Assembly: GCF_024197615.1 (NCBI RefSeq)
Contig: NZ_JAKUKE010000001.1
Span: forward strand, 1,530,773-1,594,772
DNA length: 64,000 bases
Origin: Desulfuromonas sp. KJ2020
GTDB taxonomy: Bacteria; Desulfobacterota; Desulfuromonadia; Desulfuromonadales; SZUA-540
Direction of reading: 5' to 3'
Numbering within the stretch: the first letter of the stretch is position 1; every line of letters begins with the position of its first letter. Under the pieces are notes generated by a model. The model was not told where the DNA came from. It saw nothing but the letters and a program-made list of their open reading frames with translations, and did no database searches. This document shows positions 26,226 to 35,763 of this stretch, piece by piece. A program made the position numbers and the translations under genes.

Positions 26226-26232
26226 GGCCGGC

Positions 26233-27102
26233 CTATTTCTGCAGCAGGCGGCGCAAGCCTTCGGCCTTGTCGGCCTCCAGTCGCCCCGATTCTTCCGCCA
26301 GGTCCACCGTTTTCTCCCCCATGAGGCGATAGATGCGCCTCACCTCTTCCGGCAGCGCCTCCAGCGCGGCCAGATGTTTTTCGACGGTGAGGATGTCGCC
26401 GCGCACGATAGGTCCCGTGAGTGCCGACTGCGGTCCCAGGGTGGAGAGGTTTTTCACGGTGCCGCTGAGCAGGGGAGCAAAGAGGCGGCCGGCGTCTTTC
26501 GCGTCGATGCCGCAGTAGGACAGCATCTCTCCGGCGGTCGCCACCAGCGCGACCAGGAAGTTGGAGGCCGTGCAGGCGGCAGCGTGGTAGAGGGGTTTCT
26601 GCTCGCGGGTGAGGATGAACGGTAGGCCGCCCATATCATCTACCAACTCTCGGGCGAGGGGGATGAGGGAGGCGTCGCCTTCAATGGCGAAGAGGCTGCC
26701 GGGCAGATTGCGCATGCCGATGACGGCGTCGGCAAAGCTCTGCATGGGGTGGATGGCCAGTCCCCGCACCGGCGTCCCTTCACCCTCCAGGATGCTGCTG
26801 TCGTGAATGCCGCTGAAATGAACGAGGACGGTGTCGGGGCGAACCAGACCTTCCTGGCGCAGGCGGGTCGCCATAGGGGCGATGGCGTCGTCCGGCAGGG
26901 CCAAAAAGACCATCTCCGCCTCCTTGACCTTCGTCAGGTCGGTCGTCGCTGCCTGGGGATTGCCGATAAAACGGGCGGCCGCCCGGGCCCTGGCGAGGTC
27001 GCGGCTGACCACGGCGACAAACTCGTGGCCGGCGTCAGCCAGCAGGCGGCAGACCGCCTGCCCCAACCGTCCCGGTCCGACGAGGGCGATCCGGGAGCTC
27101 AT
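26233..27102 (-). CDS. Rossmann-fold DUF2520 protein
   Basis: 289 residues. An N-terminal NAD(P)-binding fold with GPGRLGQAV at residues 9-17 is followed by the DUF2520 helical domain (LAIHPMQSFADA, KPLYHAAACTASNFLVAL). The family looks like ketopantoate reductase or pyrroline-carboxylate reductase relatives, but has no settled reaction. Its start overlaps the stop of the FAH-family gene by 4 bases, so the two are cotranslated leftward. Confidence 0.82.
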   Translation of the reverse strand: MSSRIALVGPGRLGQAVCRLLADAGHEFVAVVSRDLARARAAARFIGNPQAATTDLTKVKEAEMVFLALPDDAIAPMATRLRQEGLVRPDTVLVHFSGIHDSSILEGEGTPVRGLAIHPMQSFADAVIGMRNLPGSLFAIEGDASLIPLARELVDDMGGLPFILTREQKPLYHAAACTASNFLVALVATAGEMLSYCGIDAKDAGRLFAPLLSGTVKNLSTLGPQSALTGPIVRGDILTVEKHLAALEALPEEVRRIYRLMGEKTVDLAEESGRLEADKAEGLRRLLQK

Positions 27103-27755
27103 TTTACCCCCACTTCGAGACAGCCGACCCTGTCGATTTCGGCCCGCAGTCGACTGCCCCTCCCGACCGGGCCCACCCCCGCCGGGGTGCCGGTCAGGAT
27201 AATGTCCCCTTCCTCCAGGGTGAAGATAGCCGAGATCGCCTGGATAATGGCGGGAAGGCGGCGCATCATCAAAGCGGTAGAGGCATCCTGGCGCACCTGA
27301 CCATCGACGGAGAGCCGGATGCCCAGATCGTGCGGATCCTCCACCTCGCTGGCGGCGACGAAATCAGACAGCGGGCAGGCGGTGTCGAAACCTTTGGCGA
27401 TTTCCCAGGGGAGCCCTTTGGCTTTGAGTTCCGACTGCACGTCCCGCAGGGTCATGTCGATGGCAACACCGTAACCCGCCACGTGGCTCATGGCCTCTCT
27501 TTCAGGGACATTTTTGGCGTACTTGCCGATGAGCACCGCCAGTTCCACTTCATAGTGGCAGTCGTTGCTGTAGGCCGGGATGACCACATTCTCGCCGTCG
27601 CGGATGATGCTGGTGGCCGGCTTGATGAAAAGAACGGGCTTGTCGGGAACCTCGTTCCCCAGTTCCTTGATATGGTCGGCGTAGTTGCGGGCCAGACAGA
27701 CGATTTTCCCGACCCGGAAAACCTTCTGGCTGCTCAGGATATGAACGGTTTGCAT
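27099..27755 (-). CDS. Fumarylacetoacetate hydrolase family protein
   Basis: 218 residues from the ATG at 27753-27755, which has GGAGGA 7 bases upstream. The single FAH domain carries the metal-binding signature NYADHIKELGN, HYEVELAVLIGK (Glu ligands) and GFDTACPLSDF, ending in LTGTPAGVGPV. Members with this compact form include acylpyruvate hydrolase and oxaloacetate decarboxylase/tautomerase types. The exact substrate is not determined. It forms a two-gene unit with the DUF2520 gene. Confidence 0.85.
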   Translation of the reverse strand: MQTVHILSSQKVFRVGKIVCLARNYADHIKELGNEVPDKPVLFIKPATSIIRDGENVVIPAYSNDCHYEVELAVLIGKYAKNVPEREAMSHVAGYGVAIDMTLRDVQSELKAKGLPWEIAKGFDTACPLSDFVAASEVEDPHDLGIRLSVDGQVRQDASTALMMRRLPAIIQAISAIFTLEEGDIILTGTPAGVGPVGRGSRLRAEIDRVGCLEVGVK

Positions 27756-27841
27756 GATGCGCTCCTCCAAGATGGTCTAGGGATTTCAGTACAAGTAAAC
27801 CGCAGGAAAGAACAAAGGCAAGGCCCGTTTCATCATCGCTT

Positions 27842-28447
27842 TTACGTGCGCGCCTTGGGGAGAGCCCAGTTATGACGGATGGCCAGCAGGCGCACGATGA
27901 TGACCGTCAGGGCGGCCAGAACCGCTGATAGACCGTGGGGCAGGGGGAGGTGGTGCAGCAGGTAGAGCAGGGCGCCCCCGGCCAGGCAGGCGGAAGCGTA
28001 CACCTCTTTGCGCAGGATGAGGGGCACCTGGTTGGAGAGGACGTCGCGCACCACGCCGCCGGCGGTGGCGGTCATTACCCCCATCATGACGGCGCCGATG
28101 AAGCCGGTGTTGAAGGCCAGCGCCTTGCTGGTGCCGATGACCACGAAGGTGCCGAGGCCGATGGCGTCGAAGTAGAGCAGGGGATGCTGCAGGCGATGCA
28201 GGCGGTGGTGGAAGAAGAAGACGGCCAGGGAAACGGCAATGGAGAGATAGAGATAGGTCTCATCCTTCAGACTGAAGGGCGGCAGGTCGCCCAGCAGGAT
28301 GTCGCGCAGGGTGCCGCCGCCGGTGGCGGTGACCAGACCCAGCACCAGCACGCCGAGCAGGTCCATTTTGCGGCGAATGCCGGCCCAGGCGCCGGAGGCG
28401 GCAAAGGCGGCGGTACCGATAAGATCGAGGGCATAGAGCAGGGACAT
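27842..28447 (-). CDS. TRIC-type (UPF0126/YadS) cation channel family protein
   Basis: 201 residues with about six transmembrane helices in two similar halves. Each half has the glycine-rich kinked motif of the family: GLVTATGGGTLRDILLGDLPP near residue 37 and GVMTATAGGVVRDVLSNQVP near 122. Prokaryotic TRIC homologues form trimers that conduct K+ and Na+. Some members of the family have been connected to amino acid (glycine) transport, so physiology is open. Confidence 0.85.
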   Translation of the reverse strand: MSLLYALDLIGTAAFAASGAWAGIRRKMDLLGVLVLGLVTATGGGTLRDILLGDLPPFSLKDETYLYLSIAVSLAVFFFHHRLHRLQHPLLYFDAIGLGTFVVIGTSKALAFNTGFIGAVMMGVMTATAGGVVRDVLSNQVPLILRKEVYASACLAGGALLYLLHHLPLPHGLSAVLAALTVIIVRLLAIRHNWALPKART

Positions 28448-28594
28448 GGCGGGCTACCTCCAGGCTGGGCAGAATACTCTTTTCAGGGGGGGAAAGCAAG
28501 AGATGTCAGTCGGCGCAATCTGTGTTAAACTGCCCTCCGGACCGCGTCGCCGCTGAGCTTTTCGAGACGGACGCTTCGCTGAGAAAGGTTTGCC

Positions 28595-29773
28595 ATGTTT
28601 CTTCCCATTGGCGATACGCCCAATCCCCGCTCCACCCCCATCATGACCTACCTGCTTGTCGGGCTTAACGTGGCGATCTTTCTGCTGGTTTCCCTGCCGC
28701 TCACCGCTCGCAGCCCCGATCTGGCCGACCCCATGCTGCTCGAATACCTGCGCTCCCTCGGTCTGCGCGGCGGCATCTCGGCGCAGCAGGTCCTGGCGCA
28801 TATGAGCGCCTACGATGTCTTTGTCTACCAGTACGGTTACCGCCCCGGCGATCCTTCCCTGGTCACCCTCTTTACGGCCATGTTCCTGCACGGAGGCTGG
28901 ATGCATCTGGCCGGCAACATGCTCTTTCTATGGATTTTCGGCGACAATGTCGAACATCGCCTCGGCCATCTCGGCTTTCTGCTCGCCTATCTGGTCACCG
29001 GCATCGCCGCCACCCTATTCTTCGCCCTCTTCGTGCCCCATTCCCAGGTGCCCCTGGTGGGGGCCTCCGGCGCCATCTCCGGTGTGCTCGGTCTCTACTT
29101 TCTATGGTTCCCCCGTAACCAGGTCAAGGTTTTCATCTTTCTCTTCCCCTTCATCATGAACACCTTTCTCATTCCCGCCCGCCTGGTGCTCGGCTTCTAT
29201 CTGCTGGCTGACAATCTGCTCCCCTTTCTGCTGTCCCGCGGCGGCGAGGGCGGCGTGGCCCATGGCGCTCACATCGGCGGTTTCGTTGCCGGGGTGGCCA
29301 TCGCCTGGGGCATCGACCGCCTGCCTCTCTGGCGCTCCGCCTCTTCGGTAAAGTCAGCGTCGTCCCACCCGGATAAAGCCGAGCGCTCGGCCCTGCCAGA
29401 ACAGATCGCCGACCATCTGCGCGAAGGCAACCCGGCCTGGGCGGCGGCCAAATACTTCTCTCTGGCCAGCCGGTCCGACCGCCTGCGGGTGCCGTCGCCG
29501 GTGGTGCTTGAGCTGGGCGAATATCTTCTGGGCAGCGGCGCCTATCCCCAGGCCCTTTCCCTCTTTCGGCGCTTCATCGGCGAGCGTCCCACCGATCCGC
29601 AGATCGCCCGGGCCTATCTGGGGGCCGGCCGGGCTCAGCTGCATATCCCCCGGGCCGTCACCAGCGCCTACCATTACTTTCTCTCGGCGCTCGATACGGC
29701 CCGCAACAATGAGGTCGCTGACGAAGCGCGTCTGCACCTGCGTGCCATCGAGCGCTTGGGCGAAAAAGACTAG
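28595..29773 (+). CDS. Rhomboid-family intramembrane serine protease
   Basis: 392 residues. The rhomboid core (about 15-245) has HGGWMHLAGNMLFLWIFGDNVE, the nucleophile S158 in GASGAISG, and the partner histidine H226 in AHIGG, so the catalytic dyad is intact. A large loop (about 40-80) lies between the first two helices. The C-terminal 140 residues are soluble, with helical repeats resembling TPRs (SGAYPQALSLFRRF), which may recruit substrates. It has its own AAAGG site; substrate unknown. Confidence 0.88.
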   Translation: MFLPIGDTPNPRSTPIMTYLLVGLNVAIFLLVSLPLTARSPDLADPMLLEYLRSLGLRGGISAQQVLAHMSAYDVFVYQYGYRPGDPSLVTLFTAMFLHGGWMHLAGNMLFLWIFGDNVEHRLGHLGFLLAYLVTGIAATLFFALFVPHSQVPLVGASGAISGVLGLYFLWFPRNQVKVFIFLFPFIMNTFLIPARLVLGFYLLADNLLPFLLSRGGEGGVAHGAHIGGFVAGVAIAWGIDRLPLWRSASSVKSASSHPDKAERSALPEQIADHLREGNPAWAAAKYFSLASRSDRLRVPSPVVLELGEYLLGSGAYPQALSLFRRFIGERPTDPQIARAYLGAGRAQLHIPRAVTSAYHYFLSALDTARNNEVADEARLHLRAIERLGEKD

Positions 29774-29820
29774 CCAAACCCGATTCCCTCACGGATTCAA
29801 GCCCTTACCAATGCGGCCAT

Positions 29821-29849
29821 TTGACATGAAAGGCTGTTTATGTTAAAAA
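29821..29849 (+). promoter_or_regulatory. Promoter of ablAB
   Basis: TTGACA (29821-29826), 17-base spacer, TAAAAA (29844-29849). The leader of about 85 bases contains a hairpin (GGCGGGT 29885-29891 with ACCCGCC 29901-29907). Confidence 0.5.
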
Positions 29850-29940
29850 CGTTCGCGTACGAAATATTCGACTTGAAAATAAAAGGCGGGTTTTTCAGCT
29901 ACCCGCCCTGGCATTCACTATCACCAAAGGAGTTTTTCCC

Positions 29941-31257
29941 GTGCCCATCTACTCGGCCGCACAGCAGGAAATCGCAGAAAAAATCAGTTCACATAATGTC
30001 ACTCTCAAAAACTGGCGGGACTGGCGCTGGCAGCTTAAACATTCCATCCAGGATATCGATACGGTAGAAACGCTGCTGGGGATTCGTTTCGATCCGAAAA
30101 AACGCAAAGCCCTCGAAATGACCGTGAAAAAATTCCCCCTCTCCATCACCCCCTACTACCTGTCTCTCATCAATACCGACGACCACGAAAACGACCCCGT
30201 CTTCAAGCAGGCCTTCCCCAGTGCCCGTGAGCTGGAAATCGAGAAGCACGACATGGCCGATCCGCTCTCCGAGGACAAGGACAGCCCTGTTCCCGGCGTC
30301 ACCCACCGCTATCCCGACCGGGTGCTGCTGCAGGTCAGCAATGTCTGTTCCATGTACTGTCGCCACTGCACCCGCAAGCGCAAGGTGGGCGACCGCGATT
30401 CCATCCCCGGTCGTGAGGATATCCTCAAGGGGATCGACTACGTCCGCCAGCATCCGGAAATCCGCGACGTGCTCCTCTCCGGCGGCGACCCGCTCATGCT
30501 CTCCGACGACTACCTCGACTGGATTCTCACCGAGGTGCGCCGCATCCCGCACGTGCAGGTCATCCGCATCGGCACCCGCATGCCGGTCGTGCTGCCTTAC
30601 CGCATCACCCCCGAGCTGGTGGAGCGTCTGAAAAAGCACCAGCCGCTGTGGCTCAACACCCACTTCAACCACCCGCGCGAGATCAACGCCTCTGCCAAGG
30701 AAGCCCTGCGCCTGCTGGCCGACGCCGGCATCCCCCTGGGCAACCAGTCGGTGCTGCTGGCCGGGGTCAACGACTGCCAGCGCATCATGAAATCGCTGGT
30801 GCACAAGCTCGTGGAAAACCGCGTGCGCCCCTATTACCTCTACCAGTGTGATCTGGCCGAAGGGCTCTCTCACTTCCGCACCCCTGTCGGCAAGGGGATC
30901 GAGATCATGGAGAGTCTGCGCGGCCATACCAGCGGCTTCGCCGTGCCGACCTATGTCATCGACGCCCCGGGCGGCGGCGGCAAAATCCCCATGAATCCCA
31001 ACTACCTCATTTCCCTGTCCACCAACAAGGTGGTGCTGCGCAACTACGAAGGGGTCATCACCACCTATCAGGAACCGGAAAAGTACGAGTCCATCTTCTG
31101 CAACCGCAAGTGCGACGAGTGCCACCTCGACCTCAAACTGGAGGATTCCACCGAGTGCGCCGCCGTTGGCATAGAGCGGCTGCTCTCCGATTGGGATCGC
31201 ACGATTTCTCTTACGCCTGAAGACAACGACCGCATGGAGCGACGTACGCATGACTGA
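29941..31257 (+). CDS. ablA: L-lysine 2,3-aminomutase
   Basis: 438 residues from GTG with an AAAGGAG site. The radical SAM cluster cysteines are C136, C140 and C143 ([14 protein letters not shown]). The PLP lysine region PGGGGKIP near residue 342 and the C-terminal zinc cysteines (CNRKCDECH) match KamA/AblA. It converts L-lysine to beta-lysine. The next gene, an acetyltransferase overlapping by 8 bases, completes the pathway to N-epsilon-acetyl-beta-lysine, an osmolyte known from methanogens and some bacteria. The aminomutase could also serve lysine fermentation, but the downstream gene argues for osmoprotection. Confidence 0.93.
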   Translation: MPIYSAAQQEIAEKISSHNVTLKNWRDWRWQLKHSIQDIDTVETLLGIRFDPKKRKALEMTVKKFPLSITPYYLSLINTDDHENDPVFKQAFPSARELEIEKHDMADPLSEDKDSPVPGVTHRYPDRVLLQVSNVCSMYCRHCTRKRKVGDRDSIPGREDILKGIDYVRQHPEIRDVLLSGGDPLMLSDDYLDWILTEVRRIPHVQVIRIGTRMPVVLPYRITPELVERLKKHQPLWLNTHFNHPREINASAKEALRLLADAGIPLGNQSVLLAGVNDCQRIMKSLVHKLVENRVRPYYLYQCDLAEGLSHFRTPVGKGIEIMESLRGHTSGFAVPTYVIDAPGGGGKIPMNPNYLISLSTNKVVLRNYEGVITTYQEPEKYESIFCNRKCDECHLDLKLEDSTECAAVGIERLLSDWDRTISLTPEDNDRMERRTHD

Positions 31258-32089
31258 TATTATCGAGCAGTTTGGACAATCGACCATCCAGCACGGCCCC
31301 CACAGCAACCGGGCCTACCTGATGAGCCTGGCGGCCGATGACCTGCCCCGGCTGGTTCCCTATCTCGATCAGCTGGCCCAGGAGCAAGCCTACACCAAGG
31401 TCTTCGCCAAGGTGCCGGAGGCCGCCCTCGAGCCCTTCCGAAAGAGCGGCTACGAGGCCGAAGCCGAAATCCCCGAATTCTACCGGGGGGAAGGACACGT
31501 CTATTTCATGGGCAAGTATTTCTGCCCCGAACGGCAGCAGGAGCAGAAGCCCGACCTGGTCGAGAGCGCCCTGCAGGCCGCCCAGTCCCGGCAGGGGCAT
31601 CAGGCCGACCTCGCGCTGCCTGATGCCATGACCTGCCGTCTGGCCGAACCCGCCGACGCCCTGGCCATGGCCGACGTCTACCGGCAGGTCTTCGCCACCT
31701 ATCCCTTTCCCATTCATGACCCCGGTTATCTGCGCGAGACCATGGAGAGTCACGTGGACTACCTGGGCATCTGGGATAAGGAGCAGCTCGTCGCCCTGGC
31801 CTCGGCCGAAAAGGACGTGCGGGGCCAGAACGCCGAGATGACCGACTTCGCAACCCTCCCCGACTACCGGGGGCAGGGGCTGGCCGGCCATCTGCTGGAG
31901 CGTCTCGAAGAGGTCGCCTCCGAGCGCGGCATCCAGACCGCCTACACCATCGCCCGCGCCTACAGCCACGGCATGAACATCACCTTCGCCCGCGGTGGCT
32001 ACACCTACAGCGGCACCCTCACCCACAACACGCAGATCTCCGGCGAGCTCGAAAGCATGAACGTGTGGTACAAGCCGCTGGCCGGCTGA
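31250..32089 (+). CDS. ablB: Beta-lysine N6-acetyltransferase
   Basis: 279 residues. The N-terminal part (about 1-115) is specific to AblB ([21 protein letters not shown]). The C-terminal GNAT domain (about 125-275) has the acetyl-CoA loop region [20 protein letters not shown]. It acetylates beta-lysine on its epsilon nitrogen to give the zwitterionic osmolyte. The reading frame begins inside the end of ablA, which indicates tight coupling. Confidence 0.92.
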   Translation: MTDIIEQFGQSTIQHGPHSNRAYLMSLAADDLPRLVPYLDQLAQEQAYTKVFAKVPEAALEPFRKSGYEAEAEIPEFYRGEGHVYFMGKYFCPERQQEQKPDLVESALQAAQSRQGHQADLALPDAMTCRLAEPADALAMADVYRQVFATYPFPIHDPGYLRETMESHVDYLGIWDKEQLVALASAEKDVRGQNAEMTDFATLPDYRGQGLAGHLLERLEEVASERGIQTAYTIARAYSHGMNITFARGGYTYSGTLTHNTQISGELESMNVWYKPLAG

Positions 32090-32116
32090 GGGGCGGAAGG
32101 CGGAGCTTCTAGAGCC

Positions 32117-32145
32117 TTGACAGGCCCCGGCAGGTATCGTAAGAT
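32117..32145 (+). promoter_or_regulatory. Promoter of the FadR-type regulator gene
   Basis: TTGACA (32117-32122), 17-base spacer, TAAGAT (32140-32145). Transcription would start close to 32152, directly at the palindromic operator. Confidence 0.6.
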
Positions 32146-32154
32146 CACCCGAAT

Positions 32155-32167
32155 TTGGTAAGACCAA
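32155..32167. promoter_or_regulatory. FadR/PdhR-type operator, autoregulatory site
   Basis: TTGGTAAGACCAA is an inverted repeat TTGGT-N3-ACCAA, the type bound by FadR-subfamily GntR regulators. It sits just past the predicted start of the regulator's own promoter. Sites of the same sequence type lie at 39504-39516 and 39643-39653. Confidence 0.65.
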
Positions 32168-32208
32168 TTATCCAGCCCCCTTCACCTTCGGATGACGATC
32201 ACCTGCCC

Positions 32209-32931
32209 ATGAACTCACTCTTTACTCCCATTCGTCCTCGCCGGATTGCCGAGGAGATTATCGAGCAGATCAAGGAACTGATTGCCAGGGGAGAGCTGGG
32301 TCCGGGAGAACGTATCCCCTCTGAACGGGATCTGGCCTCTCTGCTGGGGGTCAGCCGCCCTTCAGTCCGCGAGGCGATCACCGTGCTCGAGGCCATGGGT
32401 TTTCTGGAATCCCGCCAGGGCGGCGGCACCTACGTGCGCTCTTTGGCGCAGACTTCCCTGGCCGATCCCCTCTCCGCGCTGGTCGGGGAAAAAGATCCCC
32501 AGATGCTCCATGCCCTTGTGGAAGTCCGCATGGGACTGGAGAGCTGGTCGGCTTACCTGGCGGCGCAGCGCGCGCGCCCCGACGAGCTGGACCGGATGAG
32601 GATACTGCTGGAAGAGATGGAGGGACAGGCCCCGAGCGGCGGCTGGGATCCCGAACTCGATTCGCAGTTTCACTATGCGATTACGGCGTCCACCCACAAT
32701 ACCCTGCAGGTGCATGTCCTCGACACCATTCATTCCCTCTTTCATGCCACCGTGCATGTGGCCCTGATGGAGTTCTACCGGAAAGAGGGCTATATCGACA
32801 TTCTCAAAAAGCAGCATCGGGACGTGTACAAGGCCATCGCTGCCGGCGACCCCGAAGGAGCCCGACAGGCCATGATGACGCACCTCGTCATGGTCGAAGA
32901 GAAAATGGCCGAACTCCTCCAGAATTCCTGA
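32209..32931 (+). CDS. FadR-subfamily GntR transcriptional regulator (LldR/GlcC-like)
   Basis: 240 residues from the ATG at 32209. An in-frame TTG at 32155 lies inside the operator and is unlikely. The N-terminal winged helix (RIPSERDLASLLGVSRPSVREAITVLEAMG) and the C-terminal FCD effector domain (about 90-235, with the His/Asp metal ligands of the family in DSQFHYAI, QHRDVYKAI and H-L-V) are complete. FCD regulators sense small organic acids. It converges on the glcDF/TRAP operon, whose promoter carries the same operator, so it is the likely repressor of 2-hydroxy acid use and of itself. Confidence 0.88.
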   Translation: MNSLFTPIRPRRIAEEIIEQIKELIARGELGPGERIPSERDLASLLGVSRPSVREAITVLEAMGFLESRQGGGTYVRSLAQTSLADPLSALVGEKDPQMLHALVEVRMGLESWSAYLAAQRARPDELDRMRILLEEMEGQAPSGGWDPELDSQFHYAITASTHNTLQVHVLDTIHSLFHATVHVALMEFYRKEGYIDILKKQHRDVYKAIAAGDPEGARQAMMTHLVMVEEKMAELLQNS

Positions 32932-32941
32932 TTTCTTCCCC

Positions 32942-32979
32942 ATAACGAAAGGCCATCCCCGCGGATGGCCTTTCGTTAT
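32942..32979. terminator. Bidirectional terminator between the regulator and glcF
   Basis: A perfect 17-base stem (32942-32958 with 32963-32979) around a CCGC loop, with A-rich left and T-rich right arm ends, serves both convergent genes. Confidence 0.85.
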
Positions 32980-33004
32980 CTGTTCATCTCTTTCGTTCAA
33001 TCAC

Positions 33005-34306
33005 TCAGTCCGGAATCGCTTCCCCCAAAATTTCCATGAGGTGTCGCACCTCTTGTGGCATGTCGGCCTGGCGCACTCCCCAGGCGAGCTGCAGGTGGCA
33101 GCCCGGATTGGCGGTGACCAGAATCTCGGCCTGCGTCGCCGCCACATTCTGGAGCTTGCGGTCCAGCACCTGGCGGCTCTCCTCACTGTACTTCAGGCCC
33201 CAGGTGGCGGCCGAGCCGCAGCACCAGCTGGACTCCGCCATCTCTCGCAGCTCCAGGCCGGGAACGGATTTGAGCAGCTGTCGGGGCTGGCTGGAGATCC
33301 CCTGGGCGTGGCAGAGGTGGCAGGGTTCATGATAGGTCACCGCACGGCGCACCTCCCTCAACCCCTCGGTGCGCAGGCCCTCGGCTGCCAGAAATTCGGA
33401 GATGTCCCGGACCTTGGCGCGGAAGAGCGCGAGCCGATGGTGATCGGCGTCCTCCGCCAGGATCTCCTCATATTCCTTCAGGGCGGCGCCGCAGCCGGCG
33501 CAGTCGGTGACGATCCAGTCGACGTCCTGCGCGAGGAAGAGCTCGAGATTGAACAGGGCCAGCTCCCGGGCGGTCTGCCGATCGCCTTCGGAGAGGTGGG
33601 GAGCCCCGCAGCATTTGGTCGCCCTGGGGGTGACCACCTCATACCCCTGGTGGGCGAGCACCCGCACGGTCTGCCGGGAAACCTGGGGGTAGAGCAGGGT
33701 CATGACGCAGCCGAGAAAGAAGCCAACCCGCCCGCGTTTTTCCCCTTGGGCCGGGATCACTTCCGGCAGCTGGGAGCGCAGCGGCTTCTCCAGCGAGGGC
33801 AACATCCCTTCGGCCTTGGCCATCCAGCCCGGGCCGAGCTTGAGGACGCCCAGATGGCGCACGAGCCACTGCAGGCCGAGACGCTGGTACAGCCGCGTGG
33901 GCAGCATGGCATGTTCGAGAAGATCGGGGGATACCAGCATGCGCTGCAGAATGAACTCGCGAAAGGTCTTGCCGATAGCGCCCAGAGGATAGAAGTCATG
34001 GGACTGACTGCGACAGACCTCCATGACTTCCCCCGCCTTTACGCCGGAAGGGCAGGCCGTGGTGCAGGCGCGGCAATCCAGGCAGAAGAAGGCCTCTTCC
34101 TTGACGGCGCCGGTAAATTCGAGTTTCTTCTCGGCCACGGCGCGGGCCAGGGCCACCCGCCCGCGGGGGCTGGAACGCTCCCGGCCGGTGAGGGCGTAGG
34201 TCGGACAGGTAGGCAGGCAGAAGCCGCAGCGCATGCACTGCAGAACGTCTTCGTAGTCCGGAGCGTCCTTGGGACGGAAGTTGCCGAGGCTGTCAGTGTG
34301 AGACAC
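33005..34306 (-). CDS. glcF: Glycolate/lactate oxidase iron-sulfur subunit (GlcF-like)
   Basis: 433 residues. Two 4Fe-4S binding motifs at the N terminus (CMRCGFCLPTCP near residue 24 and CLDCRACTTACP near 74) are followed by two CCG domains (KCCGAPH ... DCAGC, and HEPCHLCH ... WCCGSA). This is the GlcF/LldE-type electron-transfer subunit that passes electrons from the FAD subunit to the quinone pool. It overlaps glcD by 14 bases at the end of the operon. Confidence 0.88.
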   Translation of the reverse strand: MSHTDSLGNFRPKDAPDYEDVLQCMRCGFCLPTCPTYALTGRERSSPRGRVALARAVAEKKLEFTGAVKEEAFFCLDCRACTTACPSGVKAGEVMEVCRSQSHDFYPLGAIGKTFREFILQRMLVSPDLLEHAMLPTRLYQRLGLQWLVRHLGVLKLGPGWMAKAEGMLPSLEKPLRSQLPEVIPAQGEKRGRVGFFLGCVMTLLYPQVSRQTVRVLAHQGYEVVTPRATKCCGAPHLSEGDRQTARELALFNLELFLAQDVDWIVTDCAGCGAALKEYEEILAEDADHHRLALFRAKVRDISEFLAAEGLRTEGLREVRRAVTYHEPCHLCHAQGISSQPRQLLKSVPGLELREMAESSWCCGSAATWGLKYSEESRQVLDRKLQNVAATQAEILVTANPGCHLQLAWGVRQADMPQEVRHLMEILGEAIPD

Positions 34307-35726
34307 GGAATCCCTCCTCCAGATGCTGTTCGGCCTCGGGGTCGTGGTCCTCGAAGATCTTGCCCGGGTTGAGCAGGCCTTCGGGGTCGAAGGACTGCTT
34401 GATGCGCTTCATGACCCTGACGCCGCCGGCGCCGATCTGACGGGCCAGATATTCCTTCTTGGCCAGGCCGATGCCGTGTTCGCCGGAAACGGTCCCCCCC
34501 CAGTCGAGCACTTTTTCATAAAGCTCATTGTAGAAGGCGTGGGCCCGCGCCATCTCGTCGTGGTTGCGCTCGTCGCACAGCACCGTCGGGTGCAGGTTGC
34601 CATCGCCGGCGTGCCCGAAGGTACCGACCTTCAGCTTGAACTTGGCCGCCAGCCGCTCGATTTCGCCGAAGGTCTCGGCCAGGCGCGAGCGCGGCACGGT
34701 GGCATCCTCCAGCAGGGTCGTGGGGGAGACCCGGGCCAGGGCCGACAGGGCGGTGCGGCGCGCCGCCGCGAGGCTGGCTGCCTGCTCGGCTGTTTCGGCG
34801 ACGTGGATCTCGGCCGCTTTTACCTGTTCGAGTACGCGCCGCACTTCCGCCGCCTCCTCGGCCACGGGGGCGGGGTGACCGTCGACCTCGATGAGGAGCA
34901 GGGCCGCCATCTGTCGGGGCAGGCCGATCTTGACGTAGTCCTCCACGCAATTGATGGTCTCCCGGTCCATGATCTCCATGGTCGAGGGGATGATGCGGGC
35001 GGCGATGATGCGGGAGACCGCCTCGCCGGCGGTGCGCACGTCGTTGAAGTAGGCGAGAAAGGTGCGCTTGTCGCGCGGGGGCGGCACGAGCTTGACGGTC
35101 ACTTCGGTGATGATCCCCAGGGTCCCTTCGCTGCCGACCAGCAGATCCTTGAACCCGTAGCCCGCCACGTCCTTGACGCTCTTGCCGCCCGTGGTGATGA
35201 GGCTCCGGTCCGGCAGAATCCCCTTGAGACCCATGACGTAATCCCGCGTCACCCCGTACTTGAGGCCGCGCAGGCCGCCGGCGTTCTCCGCCACATTGCC
35301 GCCGATGGTGGAGATCTTCTGCGAGCCGGGATCCGGCGGGTAGAAGAGGCCTTTGGCGGCGACAGCATTGAAAAGATCGAGGGTGATTACCCCCGGCTCG
35401 ACGGTGGCCGTGAGGTTCTCCTCGTCGATCTCCAGAATCCGGTTCATGCGGGTCAGGGTCAGCACCATGCCGCCCCGCACGGGGACGCTCCCTCCCGACA
35501 GGCCGGTGCCCGAACCTCGGGGAACCAGGGGCAGGCCTTCGCGGGCGGCGATCTCCATGGCGGCCAGCACCTGTTCGGTGCTGGTGGGATAGACGACGAC
35601 TTCCGGGAGGTGATGGACCCCGGGGGTCGAATCATAGCCGAGGACCAGCAGGTCCTCCTTTTCGTGGAGCACGTTCTTCTCGCCCAGTTTTTCCTGGAGG
35701 TGCTTGATCGCAGTCTGGGAAATCAT
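34293..35726 (-). CDS. glcD: FAD-linked 2-hydroxyacid oxidase subunit (GlcD-like)
   Basis: 477 residues. An FAD-binding PCMH domain (about 35-215) has VVYPTSTEQVLAAMEIA, PLVPRGSGTGLSGGSVP and the loop IGGNVAENAGGLRGLKYG. The C-terminal FAD-oxidase domain carries GTFGHAGDGNLHPTVL and SGEHGIGLAKKEYL with metal/substrate histidines. The family oxidises glycolate or D-lactate. With GlcF and a TRAP importer in the same operon, a complete import-and-oxidation route is encoded. Confidence 0.9.
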   Translation of the reverse strand: MISQTAIKHLQEKLGEKNVLHEKEDLLVLGYDSTPGVHHLPEVVVYPTSTEQVLAAMEIAAREGLPLVPRGSGTGLSGGSVPVRGGMVLTLTRMNRILEIDEENLTATVEPGVITLDLFNAVAAKGLFYPPDPGSQKISTIGGNVAENAGGLRGLKYGVTRDYVMGLKGILPDRSLITTGGKSVKDVAGYGFKDLLVGSEGTLGIITEVTVKLVPPPRDKRTFLAYFNDVRTAGEAVSRIIAARIIPSTMEIMDRETINCVEDYVKIGLPRQMAALLLIEVDGHPAPVAEEAAEVRRVLEQVKAAEIHVAETAEQAASLAAARRTALSALARVSPTTLLEDATVPRSRLAETFGEIERLAAKFKLKVGTFGHAGDGNLHPTVLCDERNHDEMARAHAFYNELYEKVLDWGGTVSGEHGIGLAKKEYLARQIGAGGVRVMKRIKQSFDPEGLLNPGKIFEDHDPEAEQHLEEGFRVSH

Positions 35727-35763
35727 GATGGCCTCTTCAATGGCGTATCCGTGATCGATAGGT

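Noticed and set aside
29989-31308. A 439-codon minus-strand frame
   Set aside because: It is antisense to ablA, whose protein is unmistakable, and has no ribosome site or family.
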